Notes: generated by a model not told the origin, from the sequence alone. 64,000 nucleotides of DNA from Solirubrobacterales bacterium (GCA_021155855.1 JAJNAZ010000004.1:44674-108673), one strand, 5' to 3'. Shown: positions 39,093 through 48,361, numbered from the stretch's first letter. Program-made: numbers and translations.

Positions 39093-39098
39093 TAGAAT
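39093..39098 (+). promoter_or_regulatory. Candidate -10 element for hemB
   Basis: TAGAAT lies 7 nt before the GTG at 39106. Confidence 0.45.
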
Positions 39099-39105
39099 CT
39101 CCCGA

Positions 39106-40077
39106 GTGAGCTTCCCCGCTACGCGCATGCGGCGCCTGCGGCGGACGAAGGCGCTCCGCGACCTCGTGCGCGAGACGGAGCTCTCGCCGCGGCACCTGGT
39201 CCAGCCCCTGTTCGTCGTCTCCGGCGAGGGCGTTCGCGAGCCGGTCGAATCGATGCCCGGGATCGAACGTTTCTCGATCAACGAGCTCGTCGCCGAGGCG
39301 TCGGAGCTGCAGGCGAGCGGGGTCGAGGCGGTGGTGCTGTTCGGGATCCCCGCCGCCAAGGACGAGACCGGGTCCGGCGCCTACGACGAGGAGGGTGTGG
39401 TCCAGCTGGCGGTACGGGCGCTCAAGGAGGCTCACCCCGAGCTCACCGTGATCACCGACGTCTGCCTGTGCGAGTACACCTCGCACGGCCACTGCGGATT
39501 CGTCCGCGACGGCGAGGTCGACAACGACATCACCGTCGAGCTGCTCGCCAAGACCGCGATCTCGCATGCCGACGCAGGTGCCGACGCGGTCGCGCCCTCC
39601 GACATGATGGACGGCCGAATCGCCGCCATCCGCCACCAGCTCGACGAGGAAGGCCATCCGAACACACCGGTGATTGCCTACTCGGCGAAGTACGCGTCGG
39701 CGTTCTACGGGCCGTTTCGCGAGGCCGCCGAGTCGACGCCGGAGTTCGGCGACCGGCGGGGGTACCAGATGGACCCCGCGAACGCGCGCGAGGCGCTGCG
39801 CGAGGCCCGTCTCGACGTCGAGGAAGGCGCCGACATGGTGATGGTCAAGCCGGCACTTCCGTATCTCGACGTGATCCGCGCCGTGCGCGAAGACCTCGAC
39901 GTGCCGATCGCCGCCTACCAGGTCTCGGGCGAGTACTCGATGCTGAAGGCGGCGGCGCATAACGGCTGGCTCGACGAGCGCGCGGCGGCACTCGAGGCAC
40001 TGACATCGATCCGACGCGCCGGCGCCGACGTGATCCTCACCTATTACGCCAAGGAGGCGGCGACGTGGCTTCGGTGA
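39106..40077 (+). CDS. hemB: Porphobilinogen synthase (delta-aminolevulinate dehydratase)
   Basis: A 323-aa enzyme condensing two aminolevulinates into porphobilinogen. The catalytic lysines lie in [17 protein letters not shown] and VKPALPYLD. Zinc-ligand cysteines are visible in [15 protein letters not shown], so this is the zinc-dependent type. The GTG at 39106 has TAGAAT 7 nt upstream; the ATG at 39127 is an alternative. It overlaps the next gene by 13 nt. Confidence 0.96.
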   Translation: MSFPATRMRRLRRTKALRDLVRETELSPRHLVQPLFVVSGEGVREPVESMPGIERFSINELVAEASELQASGVEAVVLFGIPAAKDETGSGAYDEEGVVQLAVRALKEAHPELTVITDVCLCEYTSHGHCGFVRDGEVDNDITVELLAKTAISHADAGADAVAPSDMMDGRIAAIRHQLDEEGHPNTPVIAYSAKYASAFYGPFREAAESTPEFGDRRGYQMDPANAREALREARLDVEEGADMVMVKPALPYLDVIRAVREDLDVPIAAYQVSGEYSMLKAAAHNGWLDERAAALEALTSIRRAGADVILTYYAKEAATWLR

Positions 40078-41147
40078 GGCCGAAGGTTCGCTCGCGCACC
40101 GGCGGCGCCGCGATCCCGCTCGATGACACCGACAAGCGGCTGATGAACCTGCTGCAGTCGAGCTTCCCCCTCGCCGCGGAGCCCTATGCGGCGCTCGCTC
40201 CACAGGCAGGGCTCGCCGTCGACGAGCTCATGGGCCGCACCCAGCGGCTGCTCGACGAGCGGATCATCCGCGAGATCACCCCGATCTTCGATACCCGCGC
40301 GCTCGGCTACTCCTCGATGCTGGTCGCGGCCAAGGTCGATGCCTCCAACCCGCACCGGGCGGCGAGGATCATCAATTCGCACCCGGGCGTCTCGCACAAC
40401 TACCTGCGCACGCACGACTTCAACCTCTGGTTCACGATCGCCACCCCGCCCGACTCAGAGCTCGGACTCGATGGCACGCTCCAGGTGCTCCAGCGGCTCA
40501 CCGGCGCCGAGTCGATCCGCCAGCTGCCGACGCTGCGGCTGTTCAAGATCAACATGAACCTGGAGATGGAGAAGGGCACCGAGGCGCTCGCGGCCGCGGC
40601 CGATGCCGCGCCGCCGCGCGAGCTCGAGCCGCAGCCCTACGACGAGGCCGACATCGCGGTGATTCGCGCCCTGCAGGGGCCGATGCCGGTCGCCGACCGC
40701 CCCTACGACGCGGCCGCGGCCGAGGCCGGGATGAGCACCGAGACGCTGCTCGGGCACCTGCAGGGGATGGTCGAGCGCAAGATCCTGCGCCGCGTCGCGG
40801 CGATCCTCTATCACCGCCGAGCCGGCTTCTCGGCCAACGGGATGGGTGTCTGGCGGGTGCCGGAGGACGACATCCTCGCGGTCGGCTCGCGGATGTCGGC
40901 CGTGCGCGGAATCTCGCACTGCTACCAGCGCCCCACCTATCCCGACTGGCCCTACTCGGTGTTCACGATGGCCCACGGCCGCTCGAAGCGGGAGTGCGAC
41001 GCGATTCTCGACTCGATCGCCGACGAGCACCGGCTCCACGGCGACGACCGCGCGACCCTCTACTCCTCGACCGAGTTCAAGAAGATCCGGCTGCACTACT
41101 TCACCGACGACTACGCGAACTGGGAGCGCGAGCACGCCGGTGGCTGA
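40065..41147 (+). CDS. Fused AhbA-AhbB siroheme decarboxylase (Lrp/AsnC-like)
   Basis: A 360-aa protein made of two homologous AsnC-like halves, about 15-165 and 195-355. Each has a winged helix ([34 protein letters not shown]) and a ligand-binding domain ([28 protein letters not shown]). AhbA and AhbB form heterodimers that decarboxylate siroheme to didecarboxysiroheme; here they are joined. Automatic annotation usually calls this an Lrp/AsnC regulator, but its position between hemB and hemL argues for an enzyme. Whether AhbC/AhbD exist elsewhere is unknown. Confidence 0.78.
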   Translation: MASVRPKVRSRTGGAAIPLDDTDKRLMNLLQSSFPLAAEPYAALAPQAGLAVDELMGRTQRLLDERIIREITPIFDTRALGYSSMLVAAKVDASNPHRAARIINSHPGVSHNYLRTHDFNLWFTIATPPDSELGLDGTLQVLQRLTGAESIRQLPTLRLFKINMNLEMEKGTEALAAAADAAPPRELEPQPYDEADIAVIRALQGPMPVADRPYDAAAAEAGMSTETLLGHLQGMVERKILRRVAAILYHRRAGFSANGMGVWRVPEDDILAVGSRMSAVRGISHCYQRPTYPDWPYSVFTMAHGRSKRECDAILDSIADEHRLHGDDRATLYSSTEFKKIRLHYFTDDYANWEREHAGG

Positions 41148-42438
41148 GCAGACGGCCGGGCTCGATACCCGCTCGTCCGAGGTGATCTACGCGCGGGCCG
41201 TGGGCCTGCTCCCCGGCGGCGTCAACTCGCCGGTGCGGGCGATGCGCTCGATCGGCCGCACCCATCCGATCTTCGTCGAGCGAGCCGATGGCTTCGAGCT
41301 GATCGATGCCGACGGCAACCGCTACATCGACTGGGTCTGCTCCTGGGGCCCGCTGATCCTCGGCCACGCCGACCCCGAGGTGGTCGAGGCGGTGCGGGAG
41401 GCGGCCGCGCGCGGGACGAGCTATGGCGCCCCGACCGAGGGCGAGGTCGAGCTCGCACAGCAGGTCTGTGACCGCTTCGCCTCGGTCGACATGGTCCGCA
41501 TGGTCAACTCGGGCACCGAGGCAGCGATGAGCGCGATACGCTTGGCCCGCGCCGTAACCGGGCGCGAGCAGCTGGTCAAGTTCGCAGGCGCCTACCACGG
41601 CCATGTCGACGGCCTGCTCGCTGACGCGGGCTCGGGCCTGGCGACGCAGGGGATGCCGGCAAGCCCGGGCGTGCCCAGGGCGCAGGCCGCGGCCACGATC
41701 GTGGTGCCCTGGAACGATCCGGACGCGGTCGCCGCCGCGCTCACCGAGCACGAGGTGGCGGCGATCCTGGCCGAGCCGGTGCCCGCGAACATGGGTGTGG
41801 TGCCGCCGGCCGACGGCTTTCTCGAGCGCCTGCGCGAGCTCGCGACCGCCGACGGCGCCCTGCTCGTGCTCGACGAGGTGATCACCGGCTTCCGCGTCGC
41901 CCGCGGCGGCGCCCAAGAGCGCTACGGGGTCGAGGCCGACTTGACGATCATGGGCAAGGTGCTCGGCGGCGGGCTGCCGGCGGCGGCCTACGGAGGCTCC
42001 CGGGAGCTGATGGACCACGTCGCCCCCGCGGGCGACGTCTATCAGGCGGGCACGCTGGCGGGCAATCCGCTCGCCGTCGCCGCCGGGCTGGCGACGCTGG
42101 CGAAGCTCGATCCTTCCGCGTACGAGCGCCTCGGCGCGCTCACCGACCGGCTGGCCGCCGGCCTCGCGGCCGCTGCGGGCGAGCACCCTGTCAGCGTCGT
42201 CGCGGTGCCCGGGCTGGTCACCCCGTTCTTTGCCGACGAGCCGCCGCCCGACTTCGCCCGCAGCGCCGCGAGCGACCTCGCGGCGCATGGCCACTTCTGC
42301 CGGGAGCTGCTCGACCGCGGGATCTATCCCCCGGCCTCGCAGTTCGAGGCCTGGTTCGTCTCTCTGGCCCATGACGAGGCTGCGATCGACCGCACCTGCG
42401 AGGCGGCCGCGGACGCGTTCGCGGCGGCTTTCGCGTGA
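41140..42438 (+). CDS. hemL: Glutamate-1-semialdehyde 2,1-aminomutase
   Basis: A 432-aa PLP enzyme making 5-aminolevulinate in the C5 pathway. Motifs: LLPGGVNSPVRAMRSIG, NSGTEAAMSAIRLAR, KFAGAYHGHVDGLL, LVLDEVITGFR, and the PLP lysine in IMGKVLGGGLPAAAYGG. The GTG start overlaps the stop of ahbAB. Together with hemB it makes the early tetrapyrrole steps. Confidence 0.97.
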   Translation: MAEQTAGLDTRSSEVIYARAVGLLPGGVNSPVRAMRSIGRTHPIFVERADGFELIDADGNRYIDWVCSWGPLILGHADPEVVEAVREAAARGTSYGAPTEGEVELAQQVCDRFASVDMVRMVNSGTEAAMSAIRLARAVTGREQLVKFAGAYHGHVDGLLADAGSGLATQGMPASPGVPRAQAAATIVVPWNDPDAVAAALTEHEVAAILAEPVPANMGVVPPADGFLERLRELATADGALLVLDEVITGFRVARGGAQERYGVEADLTIMGKVLGGGLPAAAYGGSRELMDHVAPAGDVYQAGTLAGNPLAVAAGLATLAKLDPSAYERLGALTDRLAAGLAAAAGEHPVSVVAVPGLVTPFFADEPPPDFARSAASDLAAHGHFCRELLDRGIYPPASQFEAWFVSLAHDEAAIDRTCEAAADAFAAAFA

Positions 42439-42471
42439 TCCGGAGCGCCCGCGCGTGTTCTGAGCACTGAG

Positions 42472-42786
42472 ATGGCAATTTCGGACTTCACCGCGACGCG
42501 GGTCGCGATCGTGTTCGCTGTGGGCGTGCTCGGGGCCGGCACGGCGGGCCTCGTCGCCTGCGGCGAGGACGAGCAGGAGACGACGACAGTGACCGAGCGG
42601 GCGACAACGCCCACGACCGGCGACACGACCACCGGCGAGGCGACGACCACCGAGGCCGAGGACGTCTCCGGCAACTGTGACGAGGCCGAGCACGCCGACG
42701 ACCCGGAGTGCTCGGGCGGCATCGAGGCCGAGGACGACAACTCGGGACCCGGGTCCTCGGGCTCGGGCGGCAGCGGCTCCGGCTGA
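42472..42786 (+). CDS. Small Thr/Glu-rich lipoprotein
   Basis: A 104-aa protein. The N-terminal hydrophobic stretch (VAIVFAVGVLGAGTAG) ends in LVAC, a lipobox, so the mature protein is probably a lipoprotein. A Thr/Glu-rich, probably glycosylated or disordered linker follows (ETTTVTERATTPTTGDTTTG) and a Gly/Ser tail. Two cysteines in the middle (GNCDEAEHADDPEC) may form a disulfide. No family recognised. Confidence 0.6.
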   Translation: MAISDFTATRVAIVFAVGVLGAGTAGLVACGEDEQETTTVTERATTPTTGDTTTGEATTTEAEDVSGNCDEAEHADDPECSGGIEAEDDNSGPGSSGSGGSGSG

Positions 42787-42819
42787 GCGCCCGACCCGGC
42801 GCCCGGCGGCGCCGGGGCC

Positions 42820-42825
42820 TATCCT
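42820..42825 (+). promoter_or_regulatory. Candidate -10 element for the HepS-like gene
   Basis: TATCCT lies 9 nt before the GTG at 42835. Confidence 0.35.
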
Positions 42826-42834
42826 CGCCCGCCC

Positions 42835-43440
42835 GTGATCGTTCCCGACGACGTCCTGCGCCTACTCGCCGCCTCGCTTCGCGACGAGGACTCGGTGATC
42901 AGCCGGCACGTCGCCGAACCGGGCGGGGCCGCGCCCGGCCTCGGCCTGCTCGCCGCCGCGGGGGGGCGTGCCGCGGCGGCTCCGGGCGAGTACTCGCTCG
43001 TGGTCGAGTCCGTGCGCGAGGGCTATCTGCTCCACTACGGGCGCGGTCGCGTGGTCAGCGGTGAGGATCCCGACCTGGCGCTGCTCGCGGGCGACTATCT
43101 CTACGCGCGCGGGCTCGAGCGCCTCGCGGCGCTCGGCGATCTCGAGGCGGTGCGCGAGCTCTCCGATCTGATCAGCCTCGCGGCCCAGGTCCACGACGGC
43201 AGCCGCCCGCCCGAGCGCACCGCGCGCGAGGCGAGCGCCCTCTGGCTCGCCTGCGCCGCGGCGATCAGCGCCGGCGCTTCGGCCCGCCACCAACGGGCGA
43301 AGGCCGGTCTCCGCTCGGGCTCGAGCGACGCGGCGGAGGCGCTCTGGGCGGCGGCCTCGGCGACCGCTGCGCAAGCGGGCCTCGAGGACGAGCTTGGGCG
43401 CGCTGCCGACGCAATAGACTTCCGTCTAGACCCCCTCTGA
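42835..43440 (+). CDS. HepS-like accessory protein of a prenyl diphosphate synthase (putative)
   Basis: A 201-aa helical protein. The stretch LALLAGDYLYARGLERLAAL followed by GDLEAVRELSDLISLAAQVHDG recalls the LAGDY segment of the small subunit HepS of heptaprenyl diphosphate synthase. The aspartate-rich DDxxD motifs are absent, as in HepS. In Bacillus hepS-menG-hepT are together; here menG and the catalytic synthase follow after qcrABC. I infer a small-subunit role, but remote similarity is not proof. The gene ends 3 bp before qcrA. Confidence 0.45.
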   Translation: MIVPDDVLRLLAASLRDEDSVISRHVAEPGGAAPGLGLLAAAGGRAAAAPGEYSLVVESVREGYLLHYGRGRVVSGEDPDLALLAGDYLYARGLERLAALGDLEAVRELSDLISLAAQVHDGSRPPERTAREASALWLACAAAISAGASARHQRAKAGLRSGSSDAAEALWAAASATAAQAGLEDELGRAADAIDFRLDPL

Positions 43441-43443
43441 GAC

Positions 43444-44103
43444 TTGGCTGAGCCGGCGGACAAGAAGCGGGGCGCGACCCCCGAGAAGCCCAAACCCGCG
43501 GGCTATTTCGAAGGCGAGACCATGACTCGCCGAACCGTGTTTGCACTCGCGGGCCAGGCCGCTGGGGGCGTCGCGGTGGCCGTGGTCGCACTGCCGGTGG
43601 TCGGCTTCGCCGTCGCGCCGATTTTCGACCGTCCCGAGGAAACCTGGGAGGGCGTCGGCTCTCCCGACGACTTCGCCGACGACACCTACCGCCAGGCGGT
43701 GATCACGATCGTCGACGGGGTCGGCGATTCGGGCAAGACCACCGTCTACATCCGCCGCGGCAGCCCGACCCTGGACGAGGACCCGAACGAGTTCATCGCG
43801 ATCTCGACCCGCTGCGCCCACCTCGGCTGCCCGGTCCGCTTCGTGCAGGCCGCCGGTAACTTCATCTGCCCCTGCCACGGCGGGGTCTATGACTTCGAGG
43901 GCCTGGTGATCGGCGGACCGCCGGTGCGCCCGCTCGACCGCTTCCAGACCCGCGTCAACGGTGACACGGTCGAGGTCGGCCCCCGTTACAGCGTCACCAA
44001 CGACCTCGAACCGGTTCGCGCCCGCGACCCGGGCGAGTTCACCGGCGGAATCTGGGAGTACCTGTACCCGCCGCGCCCGACCACGCCCCCGCCGCCGAGC
44101 TGA
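43444..44103 (+). CDS. qcrA: Rieske iron-sulfur protein of menaquinol:cytochrome c reductase
   Basis: A 219-aa protein with a TTG start. It carries a twin-arginine signal-anchor (TRRTVFALAGQAAGGVAVAVV), so Tat export is expected. The [2Fe-2S] ligands are CTRCAHLGC (CxH) and CPCHGG. The Rieske fold covers about 105-190. It heads a three-gene complex with qcrB and qcrC. Confidence 0.95.
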   Translation: MAEPADKKRGATPEKPKPAGYFEGETMTRRTVFALAGQAAGGVAVAVVALPVVGFAVAPIFDRPEETWEGVGSPDDFADDTYRQAVITIVDGVGDSGKTTVYIRRGSPTLDEDPNEFIAISTRCAHLGCPVRFVQAAGNFICPCHGGVYDFEGLVIGGPPVRPLDRFQTRVNGDTVEVGPRYSVTNDLEPVRARDPGEFTGGIWEYLYPPRPTTPPPPS

Positions 44104-44111
44104 GGCCGACG

Positions 44112-44945
44112 ATGCCGAAGCTCCCATCAGCACTGCGCAAGCCGTCGAAGCCGGGTGAGCGCGGCAACGGCGCGCGGCGCGACGGCGGCGGCGCGAACGG
44201 CGTCGAGGCCGAGCCGCATCCCGTCCGCGAGAAGACCAAGGAAGGCGCGATCGACGTCGTGGGCTGGGTCGACCAGCGCACCGGCGCCTCGCCTTTCTTG
44301 ACCGGACTGCTGCTGCGCAAGGTCCCCAAGGGGACGAACTGGTTCTACACACTCGGCTCGGCGACCCTGTTTGCATTCGTCGTCCAGGCGCTGACCGGGG
44401 TCTTTTTGGCTTTCTACTACGTGCCCTCGGCCACCGAGGCCTACGACTCGATCTCGCATCTGACCAACGATGTCTTCCTCGGTGAGTTCGTTCGCGGCCT
44501 GCACAAGTGGGGCGCGACGATGATGATCATCCTGATCTTCCTGCACATGGGCAGGACCTTCTTCTTCGGCGCCTACAAGTACCCGCGCGAGCTCAACTGG
44601 GTGATCGGCGTCGTGCTCTTGATCCTGACCCTGGTCATGGGCCTGACCGGGTACTTGCTCCCGTTCGACAACCGCTCCTACTGGGCGACGATCGTGGCGA
44701 TGAACATCACCGCTTCGGGGCCGGTTGTGGGGCCGTATCTCGCCGACTTCCTGCGCGCGGGCTCGGAGTTCACCGCGACCACGCTGCCGCGCTTCTACGC
44801 CGTCCACATGCTCCTGGTGCCGGGGTTGATCATCGCTTTGATCGGCGCCCACCTCTACCTCGTGGTCAAGCTCGGGACGACCGCGCCGCCATGGCTGCGC
44901 GCCGAGGCCAAGCCGAAGTCGTCGCGTGAGGAGAAGGTCGGATGA
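44112..44945 (+). CDS. qcrB: Cytochrome b (b6-type, N-terminal half), menaquinol:cytochrome c reductase
   Basis: A 277-aa protein with a 50-residue polar extension and then four helices of the cytochrome b6 type. Haem-ligand histidines are in RGLHKWGATMMIILIFLHMGR and RFYAVHMLLVPGLIIALIGAH. Only the b6-like half is here; the rest is in the next gene. It is 8 bp after qcrA and overlaps qcrC by 4 nt. Confidence 0.94.
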   Translation: MPKLPSALRKPSKPGERGNGARRDGGGANGVEAEPHPVREKTKEGAIDVVGWVDQRTGASPFLTGLLLRKVPKGTNWFYTLGSATLFAFVVQALTGVFLAFYYVPSATEAYDSISHLTNDVFLGEFVRGLHKWGATMMIILIFLHMGRTFFFGAYKYPRELNWVIGVVLLILTLVMGLTGYLLPFDNRSYWATIVAMNITASGPVVGPYLADFLRAGSEFTATTLPRFYAVHMLLVPGLIIALIGAHLYLVVKLGTTAPPWLRAEAKPKSSREEKVG

Positions 44946-45673
44946 ACCGCGCCGAGCAGGAGGCGTACCTGCGCGAGTACGAGGTGCTGAAGAAGAAGGG
45001 CAAGCCCTTCTTCCCCTACGCCGTGCTCAAGGACTCGGTGATGATGATGATCGTTGCCCTGGTGATCGTCGCGATGGCGATCATCCTCGGCGCCGAGCAG
45101 GGACCGAAGGCCGACCCGACGACGACCACCTACGTGCCGCGGCCGGAGTGGTACTTCTTCTTCCTCTTCGAGCTCCTGCGGGTGATCAAGCCGCCGGAGC
45201 TGGTGCCGATCGCGACCATCGGTATCCCGACGATCTGCATGGTGCTGCTCCTGTTGTTGCCGTTCTACGACCGCAACCCGGAGCGGCGTCCGGAACGACG
45301 GCCGGTGGCGATGACGGCGGGGATCCTGACCATCATCGCGATGGCCTACCTGACTTTCCTCGGCGCCTCGGCGGGCTCGCCGACCGAGATCGAGGTCGAG
45401 CCGCCGCCGCAGATCGCGGCCGACACGGCGGCGCGGGAGGAGTTCGAGTTCGGCGCTCAGGTCGCCGCGCAGTCGGGATGCCTCGCCTGTCACAAGTTCG
45501 GCGAGAACGGCAACGACGGCCCGGGCCCGGAGCTGACGGAGATCGGGGCGAAGATCCCCGCCGAGGCGATCTCCCGCTCGCTCGTCGCGGCGCCTGGGAT
45601 CATGCCCGCCTACGGGGATCTGCCGCCGAGGAAGTTCGACGCCCTGGTCGAGTTCCTCGCCTCGCTGCGATGA
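44942..45673 (+). CDS. qcrC: Cytochrome b subunit IV fused to cytochrome c, menaquinol:cytochrome c reductase
   Basis: A 243-aa protein. Residues 30-140 are the subunit IV part with the PEWY motif (VPRPEWYFFFLFELLRVIK) and three helices. Residues about 160-243 are a cytochrome c domain with one CxxCH haem site (SGCLACHKFG) and the axial Met in PGIMPAYGDLP. This is the qcrC architecture known from Geobacillus/Bacillus, unlike the mycobacterial diheme QcrC. It completes the complex. Confidence 0.93.
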   Translation: MNRAEQEAYLREYEVLKKKGKPFFPYAVLKDSVMMMIVALVIVAMAIILGAEQGPKADPTTTTYVPRPEWYFFFLFELLRVIKPPELVPIATIGIPTICMVLLLLLPFYDRNPERRPERRPVAMTAGILTIIAMAYLTFLGASAGSPTEIEVEPPPQIAADTAAREEFEFGAQVAAQSGCLACHKFGENGNDGPGPELTEIGAKIPAEAISRSLVAAPGIMPAYGDLPPRKFDALVEFLASLR

Positions 45674-45688
45674 GCGCGTAGGCGCCCG

Positions 45689-46408
45689 ATGACGGGCACG
45701 GTGCAAGAGGAGGCCTTCGCGGGGCAGATCCGCGGCATGTTCGACCGCATCGCCGGCGTCTACGACCTGATGAACAGCGCGATGACCGCCGGCCTGCATC
45801 ATCGTTGGCGCGAGCGCGCCGCCGACCGCGCCGAGCTGGGGGCGGGCGACTCGGCGCTCGACGCCTGTTGCGGCACCGGTGACCTCGCCTTCGAGCTCGC
45901 CCGCCGCACGGGCCCGTCCGGGCGCGTGATCGGCGCCGACTTCTCCGAGCGGATGCTCGATCTCGCGCGCAGCAAGGCCGCCGCGCGAGGCGCTGCGGGC
46001 GTCCGGTTCGAGTGGGCGGACGCGGTCGGGTTGCCCTACGACGACGAATCCTTCGACGCGGTCACGGTCGGCTTCGGGGTCCGCAACCTCGCCGATCTCG
46101 AGGGCGGCGTCGGCGAGCTGGCGCGGGTGCTGAGGCCGGGTGGGCGCCTGGTGATCCTCGAGATCACCCAGCCCCGCCGCCCGCCGCTATCGACCTTCTT
46201 CGGGCTCTGGTTCGACCGCGTGGTGCCGCTGCTGGGGGCGGTCGCGGGGAACCGTGACGCCTACACATACCTGCCGGAGTCGGTGAAGCGCTTCCCGCCG
46301 CCCGAGGGCCTGGCGCTGATCATGGACCGGGCCGGCCTCGAGCGGATCGGCTACATCGTGCTCGCCGGCGGCATCATCGCGATCCATTCGGGCGTGCGCC
46401 CGAGCTGA
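45689..46408 (+). CDS. menG: Demethylmenaquinone methyltransferase
   Basis: A 239-aa UbiE/COQ5-type methyltransferase. Signature: FDRIAGVYDLMNSAMTAGLH, ALDACCGTGDLAFELA, and the C-terminal YTYLPESVKRFPPPE. It performs the last methylation of menaquinone, the electron donor of the qcr complex just upstream. UbiE of ubiquinone makers is the same family, but the presence of a menaquinol-type complex favours menaquinone. Confidence 0.94.
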   Translation: MTGTVQEEAFAGQIRGMFDRIAGVYDLMNSAMTAGLHHRWRERAADRAELGAGDSALDACCGTGDLAFELARRTGPSGRVIGADFSERMLDLARSKAAARGAAGVRFEWADAVGLPYDDESFDAVTVGFGVRNLADLEGGVGELARVLRPGGRLVILEITQPRRPPLSTFFGLWFDRVVPLLGAVAGNRDAYTYLPESVKRFPPPEGLALIMDRAGLERIGYIVLAGGIIAIHSGVRPS

Positions 46409-46421
46409 GCCGCCAGGTTCC

Positions 46422-47411
46422 GTGAACCGATCAGCCGTGCCACCCCCGGTGACCGTGGTCCTCGACGCCGCCGAGGCGTGGCTGCCGCGCCGGATGGCGG
46501 CCGTCGAGCAGCGCCTGGCGGCGCTCGTCGACGGCCACGGTCGCGGGCTCGGCGACGAGGCCGGGGCGACCCTCGCCGCCGGCGGCAAGCGGCTACGACC
46601 GATGCTCGTGCTGCTCTGCGCCGGCCCGGGCGCCGGCGAGGGCGCGGTGCGCGCCGCGACCGCCGTCGAGCTCGTGCACATGGCGACCCTCGTCCACGAC
46701 GACGTGCTCGACGCGGCGCCGCTTCGTCGAGGCCGCCCGACGGTGGTTGCCCGGGCGGGGCGCGCCGCGGCGACCGCGGTCGGCGATCTGCTCTTCTCGC
46801 GCGCCTTCGCCGAGCTCGCGGCGTCGAACTCGGCCGCCGAGCACCGCGTGCGGCTGCTGGCGGCCGCCTCGGTCGGTCTCGCCGAGGGGGAGCTGGCCCA
46901 GCGGCGCGACGCCTTCCGGCTCGAGATCTCTGCCGAGCGCTACCTGGAGCGCTGCCGGCTGAAGACCGCGCGGTTGTTCGAGTGCGCCTGCCTGATCGGC
47001 GCCGAGCCCGAGCCCGGCGGCGGAGAGCGCGAGGCCCTGGCCACCTACGGCGCCCAGATCGGCCTCGCCTTCCAGCTTCTCGACGACGTGCTCGACGTGG
47101 CTGGACCGGCCGAGCGCACCGGCAAGGCGCGGGGGGCGGACCTCCTCGACGGCACCGTCACCCTGCCGCTGATCCTCGCCCGCGAACGCGACCCGTCGCT
47201 CGCCGGTTTCGATCTGCGGGCCCTCGACCCGGCGGCGGCCGAGGCGGTCTGCGATCGGATCGCCGCCACCGGGGTGCTCGAGCAGGTCCGCGCCGACGCC
47301 CGCGACCGGGTAGAGCGGGCCAAGCAAGCGCTCGATTCGACCTCGCTCGACGAGCAGCGCCGTGTGCTGCTCACCCTGGCGGCCGACGGCGTCGTCGAGC
47401 GGTACGCCTAG
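46422..47411 (+). CDS. Polyprenyl diphosphate synthase
   Basis: A 329-aa trans-prenyltransferase. The first Asp-rich motif is LVHDDVLDAAPLRRGRPT and the second QLLDDVLDVAG. GGKRLRPMLVLL is the diphosphate site. It should make the menaquinone side-chain precursor. The synthase follows menG by 13 bp and may work with the HepS-like protein at 42835. Confidence 0.93.
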   Translation: MNRSAVPPPVTVVLDAAEAWLPRRMAAVEQRLAALVDGHGRGLGDEAGATLAAGGKRLRPMLVLLCAGPGAGEGAVRAATAVELVHMATLVHDDVLDAAPLRRGRPTVVARAGRAAATAVGDLLFSRAFAELAASNSAAEHRVRLLAAASVGLAEGELAQRRDAFRLEISAERYLERCRLKTARLFECACLIGAEPEPGGGEREALATYGAQIGLAFQLLDDVLDVAGPAERTGKARGADLLDGTVTLPLILARERDPSLAGFDLRALDPAAAEAVCDRIAATGVLEQVRADARDRVERAKQALDSTSLDEQRRVLLTLAADGVVERYA

Positions 47412-47459
47412 AACGCCGGCGACGGCGATTCGACGCCTGAGCACGGCCCCGAGCGTGAA

Positions 47460-47465
47460 TAGACT
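47460..47465 (+). promoter_or_regulatory. Candidate -10 element for dcd
   Basis: TAGACT lies 9 nt before the dcd ATG. Confidence 0.4.
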
Positions 47466-47474
47466 GCCGCTCCC

Positions 47475-48044
47475 ATGGTGCTTTCGGACCGCACGATTCG
47501 CGAGGAGATCGACGCAGGACGGATCGTCTTCGACCCCTTCGACCCGAGTCTGGTCCAGCCCTCGAGCGTCGACATGCGCGTCGACCGAAAGTTCCGGGTC
47601 TTCCACAACGCCCGCCACCCGTTCATCGACGTGCGCCAGCCGATGGAGGACCTGACCGAGCTCGTCGAGGTGAGCGGCGACGAGCCATTCATCCTGCATC
47701 CCGGCGAATTCGTGCTCGGACAGACGCTGGAACGGGTGACGCTGCCCGACGATGTCGTTGCGCGATTGGAGGGCAAGAGCTCACTGGGCAGGCTCGGCCT
47801 GCTGATCCACTCCACCGCCGGATTCGTCGATGCCGGATTCGAGGGCAACCTGACGCTCGAGCTCTCGAACGTCGCCAACCTGCCGATCACGATCTATCAC
47901 GGGATGCCGATCGGCCAGATCTCGTTCATGCGCATGGATTCGCCGGTCGAAAGCCCCTACGGGTCGCACGAGACGGGCTCGAAGTACCAGGGCCAAGCCG
48001 AGCCCACGCCCTCGCGCTTCTATCTCAATTTCGATCGCGAGTGA
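47475..48044 (+). CDS. dcd: dCTP deaminase
   Basis: A 189-aa trimeric enzyme: [26 protein letters not shown], the catalytic [16 protein letters not shown] and [15 protein letters not shown] segments. It supplies dUTP or, in bifunctional actinobacterial forms, dUMP. The sequence [13 protein letters not shown] leaves this undecided by eye. It separates the menaquinone genes from tat. Confidence 0.95.
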   Translation: MVLSDRTIREEIDAGRIVFDPFDPSLVQPSSVDMRVDRKFRVFHNARHPFIDVRQPMEDLTELVEVSGDEPFILHPGEFVLGQTLERVTLPDDVVARLEGKSSLGRLGLLIHSTAGFVDAGFEGNLTLELSNVANLPITIYHGMPIGQISFMRMDSPVESPYGSHETGSKYQGQAEPTPSRFYLNFDRE

Positions 48045-48076
48045 CCAAGCCGCGCCGGCCGAGTACCATTGCGGTA

Positions 48077-48325
48077 ATGGATTTCTCCATCTGGCAAGTT
48101 GCGATCGTTCTCGTCATCGCCCTACTGGTCTTCGGGCCCAAGCGCCTCCCCGAGCTCGGCTCTTCGCTGGGCAGGGGAATGCGCGAGTTCAAGGAGTCGA
48201 TCACCGGCAAGGGCGGCGACGATGAGAAGGCCGAGCAGGCGAAGCTCGAGATGTCGGCCTCTCAGCCCCAGCCCGAGCCGGGCTCCGAGCCCGTCGAGGG
48301 CGAGGTCGTCGAGAACCGCACCTGA
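48077..48325 (+). CDS. tatA: Sec-independent translocase subunit TatA
   Basis: An 82-aa protein with a single helix (WQVAIVLVIALLVFGPKRLP) and the amphipathic helix ELGSSLGRGMREFKESI, then an acidic tail. The ATG at 48077 removes 12 non-family residues from the track ORF. No separate tatB is seen here, though TatA can be dual-function. Tat substrates include the Rieske protein above. Confidence 0.94.
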   Translation: MDFSIWQVAIVLVIALLVFGPKRLPELGSSLGRGMREFKESITGKGGDDEKAEQAKLEMSASQPQPEPGSEPVEGEVVENRT

Positions 48326-48361
48326 GATGAGCGTCCGCGTCGCGCGGGCGCCGGTGACGCC

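Noticed and set aside
37654-40203. 849-aa minus-strand ORF
   Set aside because: Antisense to the 37303 gene and hemB and out of frame with the phosphatase; Arg-rich shadow translation.
42472-42786. Cell-wall sortase substrate
   Set aside because: No LPxTG motif; the LVAC lipobox explains the N-terminus better.
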